From the NCBI RefSeq assembly GCF_008086595.1, contig NZ_RXYA01000007.1:62001-126000 (forward strand): a stretch of DNA of 64,000 bases. The letters are read 5' to 3'. This stretch comes from Acetobacterium paludosum (GTDB lineage Bacteria > Bacillota > Clostridia > Eubacteriales > Eubacteriaceae). A program made the translations under genes and the position numbers. This document shows, one piece after another, positions 8,539 through 16,596 of this stretch; within the stretch, counting starts at the first letter, position 1; every line of letters starts with the position of its first letter. The notes under the pieces are model-generated. The model did not search any database. It was not told the DNA's origin and worked only from the letters and a program-made list of their open reading frames with translations.

Positions 8539-9258
8539 ATGAAGCAGCAGATTTATCAAGTCATTCAAGAAGATATAATAAAAAAAATAAGAAACAATAC
8601 CCTTAGACCGGGAGATAAATTACCAACCGAATCAGAGTTTTGCGAGATTTATGATACCAGCAAGTCTTCCGTAAAAAAAGCGCTGAACCGACTCGTAAAT
8701 AACGGGTACCTTTATGCCATTCAGCGTGTTGGTTATTATGTGAATATTCCAAAATACAACAACTATATTCTTTCTTTTGATCCCATGGAATTATTCTATC
8801 AAGGAGAAAAACTCGATCAAATTAAACTTGAACAAATATCAGAAACTGATACTTATGATTTTAGAGATGATTCTGATCCGAAGAAAGCTAAAATCTTATG
8901 TCTGCCTGAACTTTATTCGGTGGGTAATGTTGCTGTGGCTTTATCTCTTACTAAATTTTTTTATCGTAAGGCACTTTTCTTAAAAAATAAAAGTACACTC
9001 ACACAGATTCCAGATCATAACCAAATAGGGGAGCTGTTAAAAATATTTACTCACAATCGAAAAATAACAATTTATGGCAAGGATTCGCCTATGATTATTG
9101 AGAAACTTCTAGAATTACCATCACAAATACCGCTGTTTGTTGTTGAAGAATCTTTTTATGATCGATATGAAAAACTATTTGGGAAAAGAACGATTTATTA
9201 CAGAAAAGAATACATTGTACTCTCGGGAGTTTCAGACAAAAATAACATCATGTTATAG
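8539..9258 (+). CDS. Second GntR-type regulator with divergent C-terminal domain
   Basis: The N-terminal winged helix is clear (QIYQVIQEDIIKKI, GDKLPTESEFCEIYDTS, VKKALNRLVNNGYLYA, wing QRVGYYVN), residues about 1-75. The remaining 165 residues do not show a convincing UTRA fold and contain a hydrophobic stretch SVGNVAVALSLTKFFYRKA and a late LFVVEES. It starts with zero spacing after the upstream regulator. Two different effector domains on adjacent GntR proteins suggest they form a pair or heterodimer, or respond to two signals; neither can be shown from sequence. The most divergent part could be a decayed UTRA domain. Confidence 0.85.
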   Translation: MKQQIYQVIQEDIIKKIRNNTLRPGDKLPTESEFCEIYDTSKSSVKKALNRLVNNGYLYAIQRVGYYVNIPKYNNYILSFDPMELFYQGEKLDQIKLEQISETDTYDFRDDSDPKKAKILCLPELYSVGNVAVALSLTKFFYRKALFLKNKSTLTQIPDHNQIGELLKIFTHNRKITIYGKDSPMIIEKLLELPSQIPLFVVEESFYDRYEKLFGKRTIYYRKEYIVLSGVSDKNNIML

Positions 9259-9304
9259 ATTTTACTTTCAACGAGAAATGTTTCTTAAAATATATTTAAT
9301 ACCG

Positions 9305-9333
9305 TTGACAATTAATAAAAAGAGTGCTATTAT
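9305..9333 (+). promoter_or_regulatory. Strong promoter upstream of methyltransferase gene at 9463
   Basis: TTGACA (9305-9310), exactly 17 bases, then TGC-TATTAT (extended -10, 9328-9333). This predicts a leader of about 120 nt for the methyltransferase transcript. Confidence 0.7.
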
Positions 9334-9349
9334 CATTTTAAGATATTGG

Positions 9350-9365
9350 TGTATACATGTAGTAT
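9350..9365 (+). promoter_or_regulatory. Candidate GntR operator
   Basis: Two overlapping 8-bp palindromes, TGTATACA (9350-9357) and TACATGTA (9354-9361), and an outer dyad ATAC-N5-GTAT (9353-9365) lie just downstream of the predicted start of transcription. Position and T/A-rich dyad fit a repressor site for the adjacent GntR proteins; this is inference. Confidence 0.3.
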
Positions 9366-9462
9366 TCAACATTCTAAGAACTGCGTTTATACCTTATTGC
9401 TCCACAAAATCTGAGTTGGAGTATTAAAAAAAGAATTCTGTAAATATGGAGGTAACAGAGTA

Positions 9463-10266
9463 TTGATAATTATTGGAGAAAAAATTAACGGTGCCATTCC
9501 TTCCACCGCGAAGGCCATTGCCGCCAAGGATTCAGAGTATATTAAAAGTTTAGCCATCAAACAGGCAGAAGCCGGTGCCGATTTTATTGATGTCTGTGCT
9601 TCGGTGGATGATGCCATCGAACTGGAAACCATGAAATGGCTGATTGATATCGTCCAGGACGCCACGGATGTGCCGATTGCAGTGGACAGCCCCAACGTAC
9701 ACACCTGCGTCGAGTCGATGAAGTATTGCAACAAACCGGGATTGTTTAACTCGGTATCATTGGAAGGTGATAAAATTGATTTTGCATTTCCTGCAATCGC
9801 TGACACGAAATGGGAATGTGTTGCTTTGTTAAACAGCGACAAGGGCATTCCGAAAACAGCCAAAGACCGTAGCGATGTTTTTACCGATTTAATGGCGAAA
9901 GTGAAGGAATACCAGATCGATCCATCAAGAATGCACATCGATCCGTTGATCGAAATGCTCTGCACTTCAGAAGAAGGCATCAGCATGGTAACCGAAGTCA
10001 TCAGAGGCATTAAAGAACAGTATCCAACCATTCATGTCACTGGTGCTGTCAGCAATATTTCCTTCAATCTGCCCGCCCGAAAAATCGTCAACCAGGCTTT
10101 TGCCGTACTGGCGATGAACGCCGGAATGGACAGCTTTATCCTGGATCCGCTGAATCAGGATCTGATGGGGATGCTGTTTGCTACCGAAGCCTTGTTGGGT
10201 GAAGATGATTACTGCATGGAATATATCGGCGCCTATCGCGAAGGTATTTTTGGTCAGAAAAAATAA
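9463..10266 (+). CDS. Methylcorrinoid:tetrahydrofolate methyltransferase (pterin-binding, MtvA/AcsE-like)
   Basis: Moves the methyl group from a methylated corrinoid protein to tetrahydrofolate, feeding the methyl branch of the Wood-Ljungdahl pathway. The whole 267-residue protein is one pterin-binding TIM barrel: it opens with IIIGEKINGAIP, contains the GADFIDVCAS strand, PIAVDSPN with the pterin-contacting Asp, and HVTGAVSNISFNLPAR near residue 190, all typical of the family. TTG is the start because GGAGG lies 10 bases upstream and the family begins at this point. Base composition is richer in G+C and codon use more biased than in flanking genes, suggesting high expression or transfer. The corrinoid protein follows 65 bases later. 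Confidence 0.92.
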   Translation: MIIIGEKINGAIPSTAKAIAAKDSEYIKSLAIKQAEAGADFIDVCASVDDAIELETMKWLIDIVQDATDVPIAVDSPNVHTCVESMKYCNKPGLFNSVSLEGDKIDFAFPAIADTKWECVALLNSDKGIPKTAKDRSDVFTDLMAKVKEYQIDPSRMHIDPLIEMLCTSEEGISMVTEVIRGIKEQYPTIHVTGAVSNISFNLPARKIVNQAFAVLAMNAGMDSFILDPLNQDLMGMLFATEALLGEDDYCMEYIGAYREGIFGQKK

Positions 10267-10331
10267 TTTTAATAATTAACGACACACATCGTTAAGAAAT
10301 AATCATTTAAAAGAAAAAAGGAGAAAACAAA

Positions 10332-10958
10332 ATGTCGAAAATTGAAGAAGTAAAAGCCCTGGTGGAAGCCGGTAAATCAAAGAAGATTGCTGCAGCGGTA
10401 CAGGAAGCCCTGGATGCCGGAGATAAAGCGCAGGATATCCTGGATGCCATGGTTGCATCGATGAGTGTTGTTGGCGATAAGTTCTCAGCCGGAGAAATCT
10501 TCGTCCCGGAAATGCTGATTGCTGCCAAATCGATGTCCAAAGGGGTTGAAGTACTGAAACCCGTGATGGCCGGTGATACCTCAAACTCATTGGGAACCTG
10601 CATTATGGGCACCGTCGCCGGAGATCTGCACGATATCGGTAAAAATCTGGTTGTGATGATGCTGGAAAGCGCTGGTTTTGATATGGTTGATTTAGGCGTC
10701 GACGTAGCGGCTGAAAAATTTGTACAGGCAGTCAAAGATAATGACAATGTCGTCCTGGTAGCCTGTTCAGGTTTGCTGACCACCACCATGCCGGCATTAA
10801 AAGAAGCGGTACAAACCGTAAAAGCCGCCTTCCCAGACATGAAAGTTATTGTTGGCGGAGCACCGGTCACCCCGGAATACGCAGCCGAAATTGGTGCCGA
10901 TGGTTATGCGCCTGATGCCGGCAGTGCTGCTGTGAAAGCAAAAGAATTAGTCGCTTAA
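10332..10958 (+). CDS. Corrinoid methyl carrier protein (MtvC/MtgC-like)
   Basis: Cobalamin-carrying partner of the adjacent pterin-dependent methyltransferase. Helical cap at residues 1-85, then the B12-binding domain with DLHDIG (Asp98, His100, Gly103), the ligand-loop sequence ACSGLLTTTMP and the closing VGGAPVTP. At 208 residues it is a standard full-length member. Codon use is as strongly biased as in the gene upstream and unlike the flanking AT-rich genes. A strong AAAGGAG ribosome site precedes it. The methyl donor-specific partner is probably one of the three UroD-family proteins downstream. Confidence 0.94.
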   Translation: MSKIEEVKALVEAGKSKKIAAAVQEALDAGDKAQDILDAMVASMSVVGDKFSAGEIFVPEMLIAAKSMSKGVEVLKPVMAGDTSNSLGTCIMGTVAGDLHDIGKNLVVMMLESAGFDMVDLGVDVAAEKFVQAVKDNDNVVLVACSGLLTTTMPALKEAVQTVKAAFPDMKVIVGGAPVTPEYAAEIGADGYAPDAGSAAVKAKELVA

Positions 10959-11014
10959 TATAACCATTATGATTATTCAAAAATTAACAACTACAATTCC
11001 AAGGAGGAAATAAT

Positions 11015-11998
11015 ATGTTATCGATAAAACAAAATTTATTAGAAACAATACAAGGCGGAAATCCGGATCGATTTGTAAAGCAGTATGAATTTCTTGATAT
11101 TATCATGGAAACACCAATGGAACTGGCTCTATGTCCTGGACCAGGCACAGAAATAGTGAATTCTTGGGGAGTTACTGTTAGATGGCCTAAAGGTCAAATC
11201 GGTTCTTTTCCAGTACATGATGCTGAACACATCGTTCTGAAAGATATCACTGAATGGCGAAAATATGTTAAAGCCCCTTCAGTTGACTATCCTGAAGAAA
11301 GATGGACGGCAGCGATTGAACATGTCAATTCAGTTGATCGCAACGAAAAATATGTAACAACTTTAGTGGCACCCGGCGTTTTTGAACTGACACATTACCT
11401 GATGAGTATGGAAGAGGGATTAATGGCTTTTTATGAAGAACCAGAAGCGATGCATGAACTGATTGACTACATCACCGACTGGGAAATAAGATATGCAAAA
11501 CAGGTCATTGATCACCTTCATCCAGATGCACTTTTCCATCATGATGATTGGGGTAGCCAGATTTCCTCATTTATTTCACCTGCAACTTTTGAGGAGTTTT
11601 TATTACCTGCCTATAAAAAAATCTACGGCTTCTACAAAGCAAATGGAGTAGAGTTGATTATTCATCACAGCGACAGCTACGCAGCAAATCTTGTTCCTTT
11701 TATGATTGAAATGGGAATCGATATATGGCAGGGCGTAATGTCAACCAATAACGTTCCTGAATTAATTAAAAAATACGGCAAACAAATTACTTTCTGGGGT
11801 GATATCGATAGCGGGAAAATTGATACCCCGGACTGGTCACAGGAAGTCATTGCACAAAATGTAGAACATGCCTGCAGAGAATGTGGAAAATTGTATTTTA
11901 TTCCTGGCGCAAGCCAAGGCTTAAACATCAGTTCATTCCCAGGTGTTTATGAAGCAATTGACGTAGAAATTGATAATATGACAAAAAAAATGTTCTAA
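11015..11998 (+). CDS. UroD-family corrinoid methyltransferase (MtvB/OdmB-like)
   Basis: Probable methyltransferase I that takes a methyl group from a methylated substrate and gives it to the corrinoid protein just upstream. The 327-residue protein has the uroporphyrinogen decarboxylase-like barrel without the porphyrin-site pattern: FHHDDWGSQ near residue 170, IIHHSDSY near 213, IWQGVMST and TFWGDIDSG, then ACRECGKLYFIPGASQG near the end. His and Cys residues in these stretches could bind zinc, as known for MtaA/MtbA/MtvB relatives. The family includes vanillate O-demethylases; the substrate cannot be determined here. A separate, weaker transcript may end after this gene because the next gene has its own promoter. 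Confidence 0.85.
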   Translation: MLSIKQNLLETIQGGNPDRFVKQYEFLDIIMETPMELALCPGPGTEIVNSWGVTVRWPKGQIGSFPVHDAEHIVLKDITEWRKYVKAPSVDYPEERWTAAIEHVNSVDRNEKYVTTLVAPGVFELTHYLMSMEEGLMAFYEEPEAMHELIDYITDWEIRYAKQVIDHLHPDALFHHDDWGSQISSFISPATFEEFLLPAYKKIYGFYKANGVELIIHHSDSYAANLVPFMIEMGIDIWQGVMSTNNVPELIKKYGKQITFWGDIDSGKIDTPDWSQEVIAQNVEHACRECGKLYFIPGASQGLNISSFPGVYEAIDVEIDNMTKKMF

Positions 11999-12103
11999 AA
12001 TCAAATCAATTTAATAATTATAGTATAATTATCGTTCTGTTCTTTTTAATTCTATCTGTTTTAAATGGAATGGAGCGATTTTTATACCTTTTTTTATCCA
12101 ATA

Positions 12104-12112
12104 TGTTATAAT
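12104..12112 (+). promoter_or_regulatory. Extended -10 element before UroD-family gene at 12144
   Basis: TGT-TATAAT (TATAAT 12107-12112) lies 31 bases before the start codon. No good -35 box is visible, which fits an extended -10 promoter. Confidence 0.4.
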
Positions 12113-12143
12113 TGACCTGTTAAATAACTTTAAGGGGTTCAAT

Positions 12144-13310
12144 ATGGATTCATCAATACAAACAATTTATACAGAAAAAATTGATCGTTTCAATCTTGCC
12201 TTTAAAAGAGATACACCTGATCGAGTTCCCATTTTGTTTATGTCCGAAATGTGGCCTGTTCATCATTGTGGTTTATCAGCCGAAAAAGTTTTAAAAAATC
12301 CGCTTCTGTTTTACAAGGCTTTTGAAAAAACGTTTTCTGAAATTTACATCGATGGGTTATACGGACTGGGAAATTTATGGATTAAACCCATCTTTGATGC
12401 CCTCAATAACTCAGGAAGTTACAAATTGACGGATGGTATCGTCAACTATGAAGATAAAATTAGTTGTTATATGGATGTTGATGATTATAATTCCTTGATA
12501 AAAAATCCTGGCCACTATATTCTAAATGAGTTTTTCCCAAAAAAATTCAAAGTGCTTGAATCTGGTGACACAATATCTGCTCAGGCACTTGAACATGCGT
12601 ATAATGCTTTTGTTAATTATCGACAAGCCAATTTAGAACTTATCGATAAGACTGAAAACGTTTTAGGTATCCCGATTTTTGCAAGAACCTTAGCTTTTTC
12701 CGGACCTGATATGCTTCTGGATTATTTCAGGGGATTTGAAGGAATTATCACTGATATTAACCGGATTCCCCAACTTTTTTTAAAAGCTTCATCGGCGCTC
12801 AATTTGTTTATTACCAATATTAAAATGCGTATTTACAATACCCCTGAAGATGGGCATTTCATTTTACTGCCGCTTCATCTTGGAAGCTACTTAAAGCCAA
12901 AAGATTTTGAAAAATACTATCTGCCATTTCTTAATCAGTTATTGGAGATGTATACTAAAAACAATTACACGGTATGTTTGTTTTTTGAAAATGACTGGAC
13001 ACCTTACTTGGAATATTTTGATTCATTTCCTGACGGAAAAATCCTTGGAATTTTTGAATATGGAGATCTTTCAAAAATCAAAAAAAAAGTTGGCCATAAA
13101 ATCTGCATCATTGGGGGAATGCCCATTAGTCAGTTATCATACGGCACTAAAAAAGAATGCATTGATATGGCAAAAAGAATCATCGATGAATGTGCTCCTG
13201 GTGGAGGATACATTTTCTCCACCGATAAGATACTCCTTTCTTTGGATGATGGTTGTTTTGAAAATATCAGAGCTGTTCATGAATTCGTTTATGATTACGC
13301 TAAATATTAG
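12144..13310 (+). CDS. UroD-family methyltransferase, large type
   Basis: A 388-residue relative of corrinoid methyltransferases. Recognisable elements are an N-terminal FKRDTPDRVPIL segment typical of UroD-like proteins, LLPLHLGSYLKPKDFEKYYLPF near residue 235, VCLFFENDWTPYL near 273, GIFEYGDLSKIKKKVG, and the terminal APGGGYIFSTDK loop. It is clearly paralogous to the protein at 13.75 kb (the same block order) and only distantly related to the 11.0 kb protein. It has its own promoter. Likely a substrate-specific methyltransferase or an activating subunit for one of the corrinoid proteins; the substrate is unknown. Confidence 0.82.
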   Translation: MDSSIQTIYTEKIDRFNLAFKRDTPDRVPILFMSEMWPVHHCGLSAEKVLKNPLLFYKAFEKTFSEIYIDGLYGLGNLWIKPIFDALNNSGSYKLTDGIVNYEDKISCYMDVDDYNSLIKNPGHYILNEFFPKKFKVLESGDTISAQALEHAYNAFVNYRQANLELIDKTENVLGIPIFARTLAFSGPDMLLDYFRGFEGIITDINRIPQLFLKASSALNLFITNIKMRIYNTPEDGHFILLPLHLGSYLKPKDFEKYYLPFLNQLLEMYTKNNYTVCLFFENDWTPYLEYFDSFPDGKILGIFEYGDLSKIKKKVGHKICIIGGMPISQLSYGTKKECIDMAKRIIDECAPGGGYIFSTDKILLSLDDGCFENIRAVHEFVYDYAKY

Positions 13311-13319
13311 GAGTGTATT

Positions 13320-13442
13320 ATGGAAGAAATAAAGAGTGTTGAAATGTTATTTGAAGACTTAAAAAACAAACATAAAAATGAAATGGATGAGGAATCACTT
13401 GAAATGATTATTGATGAAATGATTTTTTCATTACTTTTTTAA
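13320..13442 (+). CDS. Small acidic 40-residue protein
   Basis: ATG 13320 follows AGGAG (13309-13313) at 6 bases, and this ribosome site overlaps the stop codon of the upstream UroD-family gene, which implies translational coupling. The peptide begins MEEIKSVEMLFEDL and is Glu/Met/Lys rich with a hydrophobic tail (MIFSLLF), consistent with one or two amphipathic helices. No family is recognised. The ideal ribosome site is the main reason to take it seriously; it may be a small subunit or a leader peptide. Confidence 0.5.
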   Translation: MEEIKSVEMLFEDLKNKHKNEMDEESLEMIIDEMIFSLLF

Positions 13443-13478
13443 TTGTATTCTTCTATCATCGGGAGTTTAGGAGATTAA

Positions 13479-13538
13479 ATGGATTTACAATATTATTTTT
13501 CAAATGATTTTTCAGCTTTACTTCTGAATGTATTTTAA
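13479..13538 (+). CDS. Possible 19-residue peptide
   Basis: ATG 13479 is preceded by AGGAG (13469-13473) at 5 bases and encodes a Phe/Leu-rich peptide (MDLQYYFSNDFSALLLNVF). The good ribosome site is the only support; it may be a leader or chance. Confidence 0.25.
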   Translation: MDLQYYFSNDFSALLLNVF

Positions 13539-13628
13539 GATACAGAAAAGTGCTTTACTTTGTGTTAGGATAGTCTCATTAATGCAAACGTTATATATCC
13601 AACTGCAGTTTTAATCCAAACAGGTTTA

Positions 13629-13657
13629 TTGAACATGCCAAATCGACATAGTATAAT
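13629..13657 (+). promoter_or_regulatory. Sigma-A promoter inside a palindrome
   Basis: TTGAAC (13629-13634), 17 bases, TATAAT (13652-13657). The -10 box lies in the loop of the inverted repeat listed next, so a protein bound to the repeat would cover the promoter. Start of the downstream gene is 96 bases from the -10. Confidence 0.75.
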
Positions 13658-13673
13658 AATATGTCGATTTGGC
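13637..13673 (+). repeat. Perfect 14-bp inverted repeat, probable operator
   Basis: GCCAAATCGACATA (13637-13650) and its exact reverse complement (13660-13673) are separated by 9 bases holding the -10 box. The symmetry, length and position over the promoter indicate an operator for a dimeric regulator controlling the UroD-family gene at 13753. It is not followed by a T-run, so a terminator is unlikely. No second copy was found in the window by eye. Confidence 0.7.
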
Positions 13674-13752
13674 AATAGCTTTTTTAGCATTAGGCAAAAC
13701 GATTGAGAAAAAAGAAAATTGTCAATTCAATTTCAGATTACTGGAGGTAATA

Positions 13753-15141
13753 ATGATGAAAGATACAGTAGCATTACAGCAGGAACGAGGAAAAATATAT
13801 TCTGATTTCTATTCAAATAAAATACCAGAAAGAATGCCGGCCAGTATTACATTGCCACAGCATCTGATTGCTGAATACGGCGGACAGAATTTATTCGATT
13901 TTCAATTTGACTATTCAAGACTTGCTGAACCGGCCAAAGAATTATGTAAAAATATTTACTCTGACAGTTGTCCGATACTTCCGGCTGATTTTCTTCTGTC
14001 GAGAACGCCTTCAATGTATCAGTTGTACGGCTCTCAGTCTTTTGTTATGGGAAAGGGCGGTTTTGTTCAGCATCCTGAAGTTATCGGCATGATTGATAAT
14101 GAATATCCCCAATTGATTGAAAAAACTTTCGACTTTCTTGTGGAAACAGTCATCCCAAGACAGCATAAAAATCTTGATCCAACCAATCCCATAAAAATGG
14201 CAGTTGCAATTCAAATGGGAAAATCTGCTCTGAATGATGATATGATGTCACTTCTTCCAACCTTTCTGGAATTAATTCAAACTCATGGTTACTATACCGG
14301 AAGCCCTATGGGTTCCTTCTCTTTTACAGAAGCTCCTTTCGATTTTATTGCAGATCAGCTCCGAAGCTTCTCCGGTATGAGTATGGATATCAGAAGACAT
14401 CGATCAGAAATAAAGGAAGCTGCTGATGCCGTCATGCCGTTGACATTCCAATGGGGGCTGCCAGCAAATCCGCAACCAGAAGGTGGGGTATTCATCCCGC
14501 TTCATATGCCAACTTTCATGCGGGAGAAGGACTTTCTTGAATTGTATATACCATCCTACAAAGCGATGCTGGAACAATATGCCGCTATTGGTGTAAGACC
14601 TCAAATGTTCTGCGAAGACAACTGGATGCGGTTCCTCGATGTTTTGTTGTCTGAAATACCTGCCGGTTCCCAGCTGATGTTCGAATACGGGGATCCACAA
14701 ACCATCAAAGACAAACTCGGCAAGAAATTCTTGATCAGTGGTTTATTCCCAAGCAGTTCGCTTAAGACGGATACGCCGGAGCAGATTGTCGACCGGGCGA
14801 AGAAATTCCTGGATATCATGCTTCCCGGCGGCGGTTATATTTTCGGACTGGACAAGGGACCACTGACACTTAATGAAGTGAGAATGGATACACTGGCAGC
14901 ATTGATGGAATTTGTACGAGATTATTCAAAATATGACAATGCCGGTGAGTCTTTCGGTACGCCGCTAAATAGTGAAGGATTTAAATTCGATGCAAACCGA
15001 GTTGCCCTGCCACAATCGCAATACTTGTTCAACTGGGATGAATTCAAAAATAATTATCCCTTAACACCAGATTTTGCCAGAGCAAATTTCGAACGATATA
15101 GTCTGGAAGTCTTTAATTTCTATATGAATCTTCTGATTTAA
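13753..15141 (+). CDS. UroD-family methyltransferase, long type
   Basis: A 462-residue UroD-like protein. The start is placed at ATG 13753 (or 13756) because GGAGG lies at 13743-13747; a longer open frame from 13669 runs through the operator and has no ribosome site. Blocks shared with the 12.1 kb paralogue: FIPLHMPTFMREKDFLELYIP, PQMFCEDNWMRFLD, LMFEYGDPQTIKDKLG, and LPGGGYIFGLDKG. His and Cys in the first two blocks are candidate metal ligands. A 60-residue C-terminal extension is absent from the paralogue. Regulation by the operator that spans its promoter is very likely. The function, methyl transfer from an unknown substrate, is inferred from family and context. Confidence 0.83.
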   Translation: MMKDTVALQQERGKIYSDFYSNKIPERMPASITLPQHLIAEYGGQNLFDFQFDYSRLAEPAKELCKNIYSDSCPILPADFLLSRTPSMYQLYGSQSFVMGKGGFVQHPEVIGMIDNEYPQLIEKTFDFLVETVIPRQHKNLDPTNPIKMAVAIQMGKSALNDDMMSLLPTFLELIQTHGYYTGSPMGSFSFTEAPFDFIADQLRSFSGMSMDIRRHRSEIKEAADAVMPLTFQWGLPANPQPEGGVFIPLHMPTFMREKDFLELYIPSYKAMLEQYAAIGVRPQMFCEDNWMRFLDVLLSEIPAGSQLMFEYGDPQTIKDKLGKKFLISGLFPSSSLKTDTPEQIVDRAKKFLDIMLPGGGYIFGLDKGPLTLNEVRMDTLAALMEFVRDYSKYDNAGESFGTPLNSEGFKFDANRVALPQSQYLFNWDEFKNNYPLTPDFARANFERYSLEVFNFYMNLLI

Positions 15142-15188
15142 GTTTATATGTTTTTAAAATTACTGATTTCATTTGGATATAATTTGAA

Positions 15189-15216
15189 GGCTGTCAATGA
15201 AAATTGGCAGTCTTTT
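15189..15216 (+). terminator. Rho-independent terminator
   Basis: A 10-bp stem (15189-15198 with 15203-15212, two G-U pairs), a GAAA loop and TTTT end the UroD-family transcript, just before the convergent EAL gene. Confidence 0.85.
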
Positions 15217-15220
15217 ATAT

Positions 15221-16546
15221 TTACATGTTATTTGTTATTTTAAAGTCGGATTCTTCATTACTAAGAGATATTGGCTCCTTTTTTTCCAGAAAATCCACAC
15301 ATAATATATATTTTTTATTTGTATGCTTAAAAATTTTTGAATAGGTGATGCATAGACTGCCAGTTGCCATTGATACATAAGGTTCAGTCACGTAAGTATT
15401 TTGTTTTCTTCTAATTAAATTGTAATAATATTTTTTAATTGAATGATCCACACCGATCTTTGCAGAATGAAAAACAAGTTTCTCACAAATACTGGAGTGT
15501 TTTGCTCCGACTGTTTCACTGCATTGAATTCCAGATTCATCCAGAACATAGGCGCAGTCTATCAATACGGAATCTTGGATGCATTTTAATAATTGAAAAT
15601 TAAATTCAGACACATCATAAGTTGAGATGGATTTTATCATCCGATTCACTGTTTGAGAATACTTGAGACATTTCCGATTATAATCCTCTAGCTCCCTGAA
15701 CAAAAAAGCTTTGTACTCCTCAACTATATCAATATTTTTTTCTAGAAGCGCTTCGCTGAAAACAAACTCTTCGACTGGCTTTGAAAAGTAAAAGCCCTGT
15801 ATAAGTTGTCCGCCAAGGTTTAACACTTGTATGGCCTCTTGTTTTGTTTCAACGCCTTCTGCAATGATTAAGGCACCAATTTTATTTGACAAATTGACAA
15901 GCGATTTAAAAACTTCCTGTTTATGATAAATATAATCCATTTTATGAACAATAGCACGATCAATTTTAATGATATCTGGTTTTAGATCTGCAATTCGATC
16001 CATATTTGAGAAGCCGGCTCCAACGTCATCCAGAGCAATTAGAAAACCATAATTTTTATAAGTATCTACGAATTGCATAAGTGCCAACGTATTTTTTGCT
16101 TTGGATTCATTAATTTCAATGACAATGTTCTTGACATTAATCCCATTCTGATTAACCTGATCATTCAGATAGTTGGAACATCCAACTTCATCGATAATCG
16201 AAGTATCCAAATTTAAAAATAATAAAAGATCCTGGTCTGATTGATAGAAAGGTTTAAAGGCTGCTAAAACCTTATCTCTGCAGGCCCGATCAAGATCTTT
16301 TGACAATCCTTCTTTATTGCCGGCTTCAAACAAAAGTAGTGGTGATATGATTTGTGTTGTTCCGGGTATAATCCCGCGGATTAAGCCTTCAAGGCCAATT
16401 ATTTTATTTCCAGTTACAGACATGATGGGTTGAAAGTAAGCCAACAGGCTTTTTTGCTGAATGATTTCACTAATATTAAGTTCTTTCTCTATTGCTGAAT
16501 TTTCTCTTTCTGTTATTCTCAATTCTTCTCTCCAAATTCCCAACAT
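15221..16546 (-). CDS. EAL-domain cyclic-di-GMP phosphodiesterase
   Basis: Cytoplasmic protein predicted to hydrolyse c-di-GMP to pGpG. The EAL domain occupies about residues 25-265. The signature is GLEGLIRG (EGL in place of EAL), but the other catalytic residues look intact: the Asn in LNLDTS, Glu in EINES, the Asp pair in ALDDVGAGF, Lys in IIKIDR, Glu in AEGVET, and the QGFYF loop. The C-terminal 170 residues form a separate sensor-like domain with several Cys residues (FQLLKCIQDSVLIDCAYV, IQCSETVG). No membrane segment. A tandem hexamer repeat lies 25 bases upstream of the start. Activity is therefore likely though not certain. Confidence 0.9.
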   Translation of the reverse strand: MLGIWREELRITERENSAIEKELNISEIIQQKSLLAYFQPIMSVTGNKIIGLEGLIRGIIPGTTQIISPLLLFEAGNKEGLSKDLDRACRDKVLAAFKPFYQSDQDLLLFLNLDTSIIDEVGCSNYLNDQVNQNGINVKNIVIEINESKAKNTLALMQFVDTYKNYGFLIALDDVGAGFSNMDRIADLKPDIIKIDRAIVHKMDYIYHKQEVFKSLVNLSNKIGALIIAEGVETKQEAIQVLNLGGQLIQGFYFSKPVEEFVFSEALLEKNIDIVEEYKAFLFRELEDYNRKCLKYSQTVNRMIKSISTYDVSEFNFQLLKCIQDSVLIDCAYVLDESGIQCSETVGAKHSSICEKLVFHSAKIGVDHSIKKYYYNLIRRKQNTYVTEPYVSMATGSLCITYSKIFKHTNKKYILCVDFLEKKEPISLSNEESDFKITNNM

Positions 16547-16570
16547 TTTTATATTTAAAATTCAACTTGA

Positions 16571-16596
16571 ACTAAAACTAAAACTAAAACTAAAAC
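16571..16596 (-). repeat. Tandem hexanucleotide repeat (ACTAAA x4.3)
   Basis: Four exact ACTAAA units (16571-16594) and a partial fifth lie immediately 5' of the EAL gene. Change in copy number could alter promoter or leader spacing. Confidence 0.85.

Noticed and set aside
9137-9427. 96-codon frame after the second GntR gene
   Set aside because: Runs out of frame through the GntR end and over the promoter; no ribosome site.
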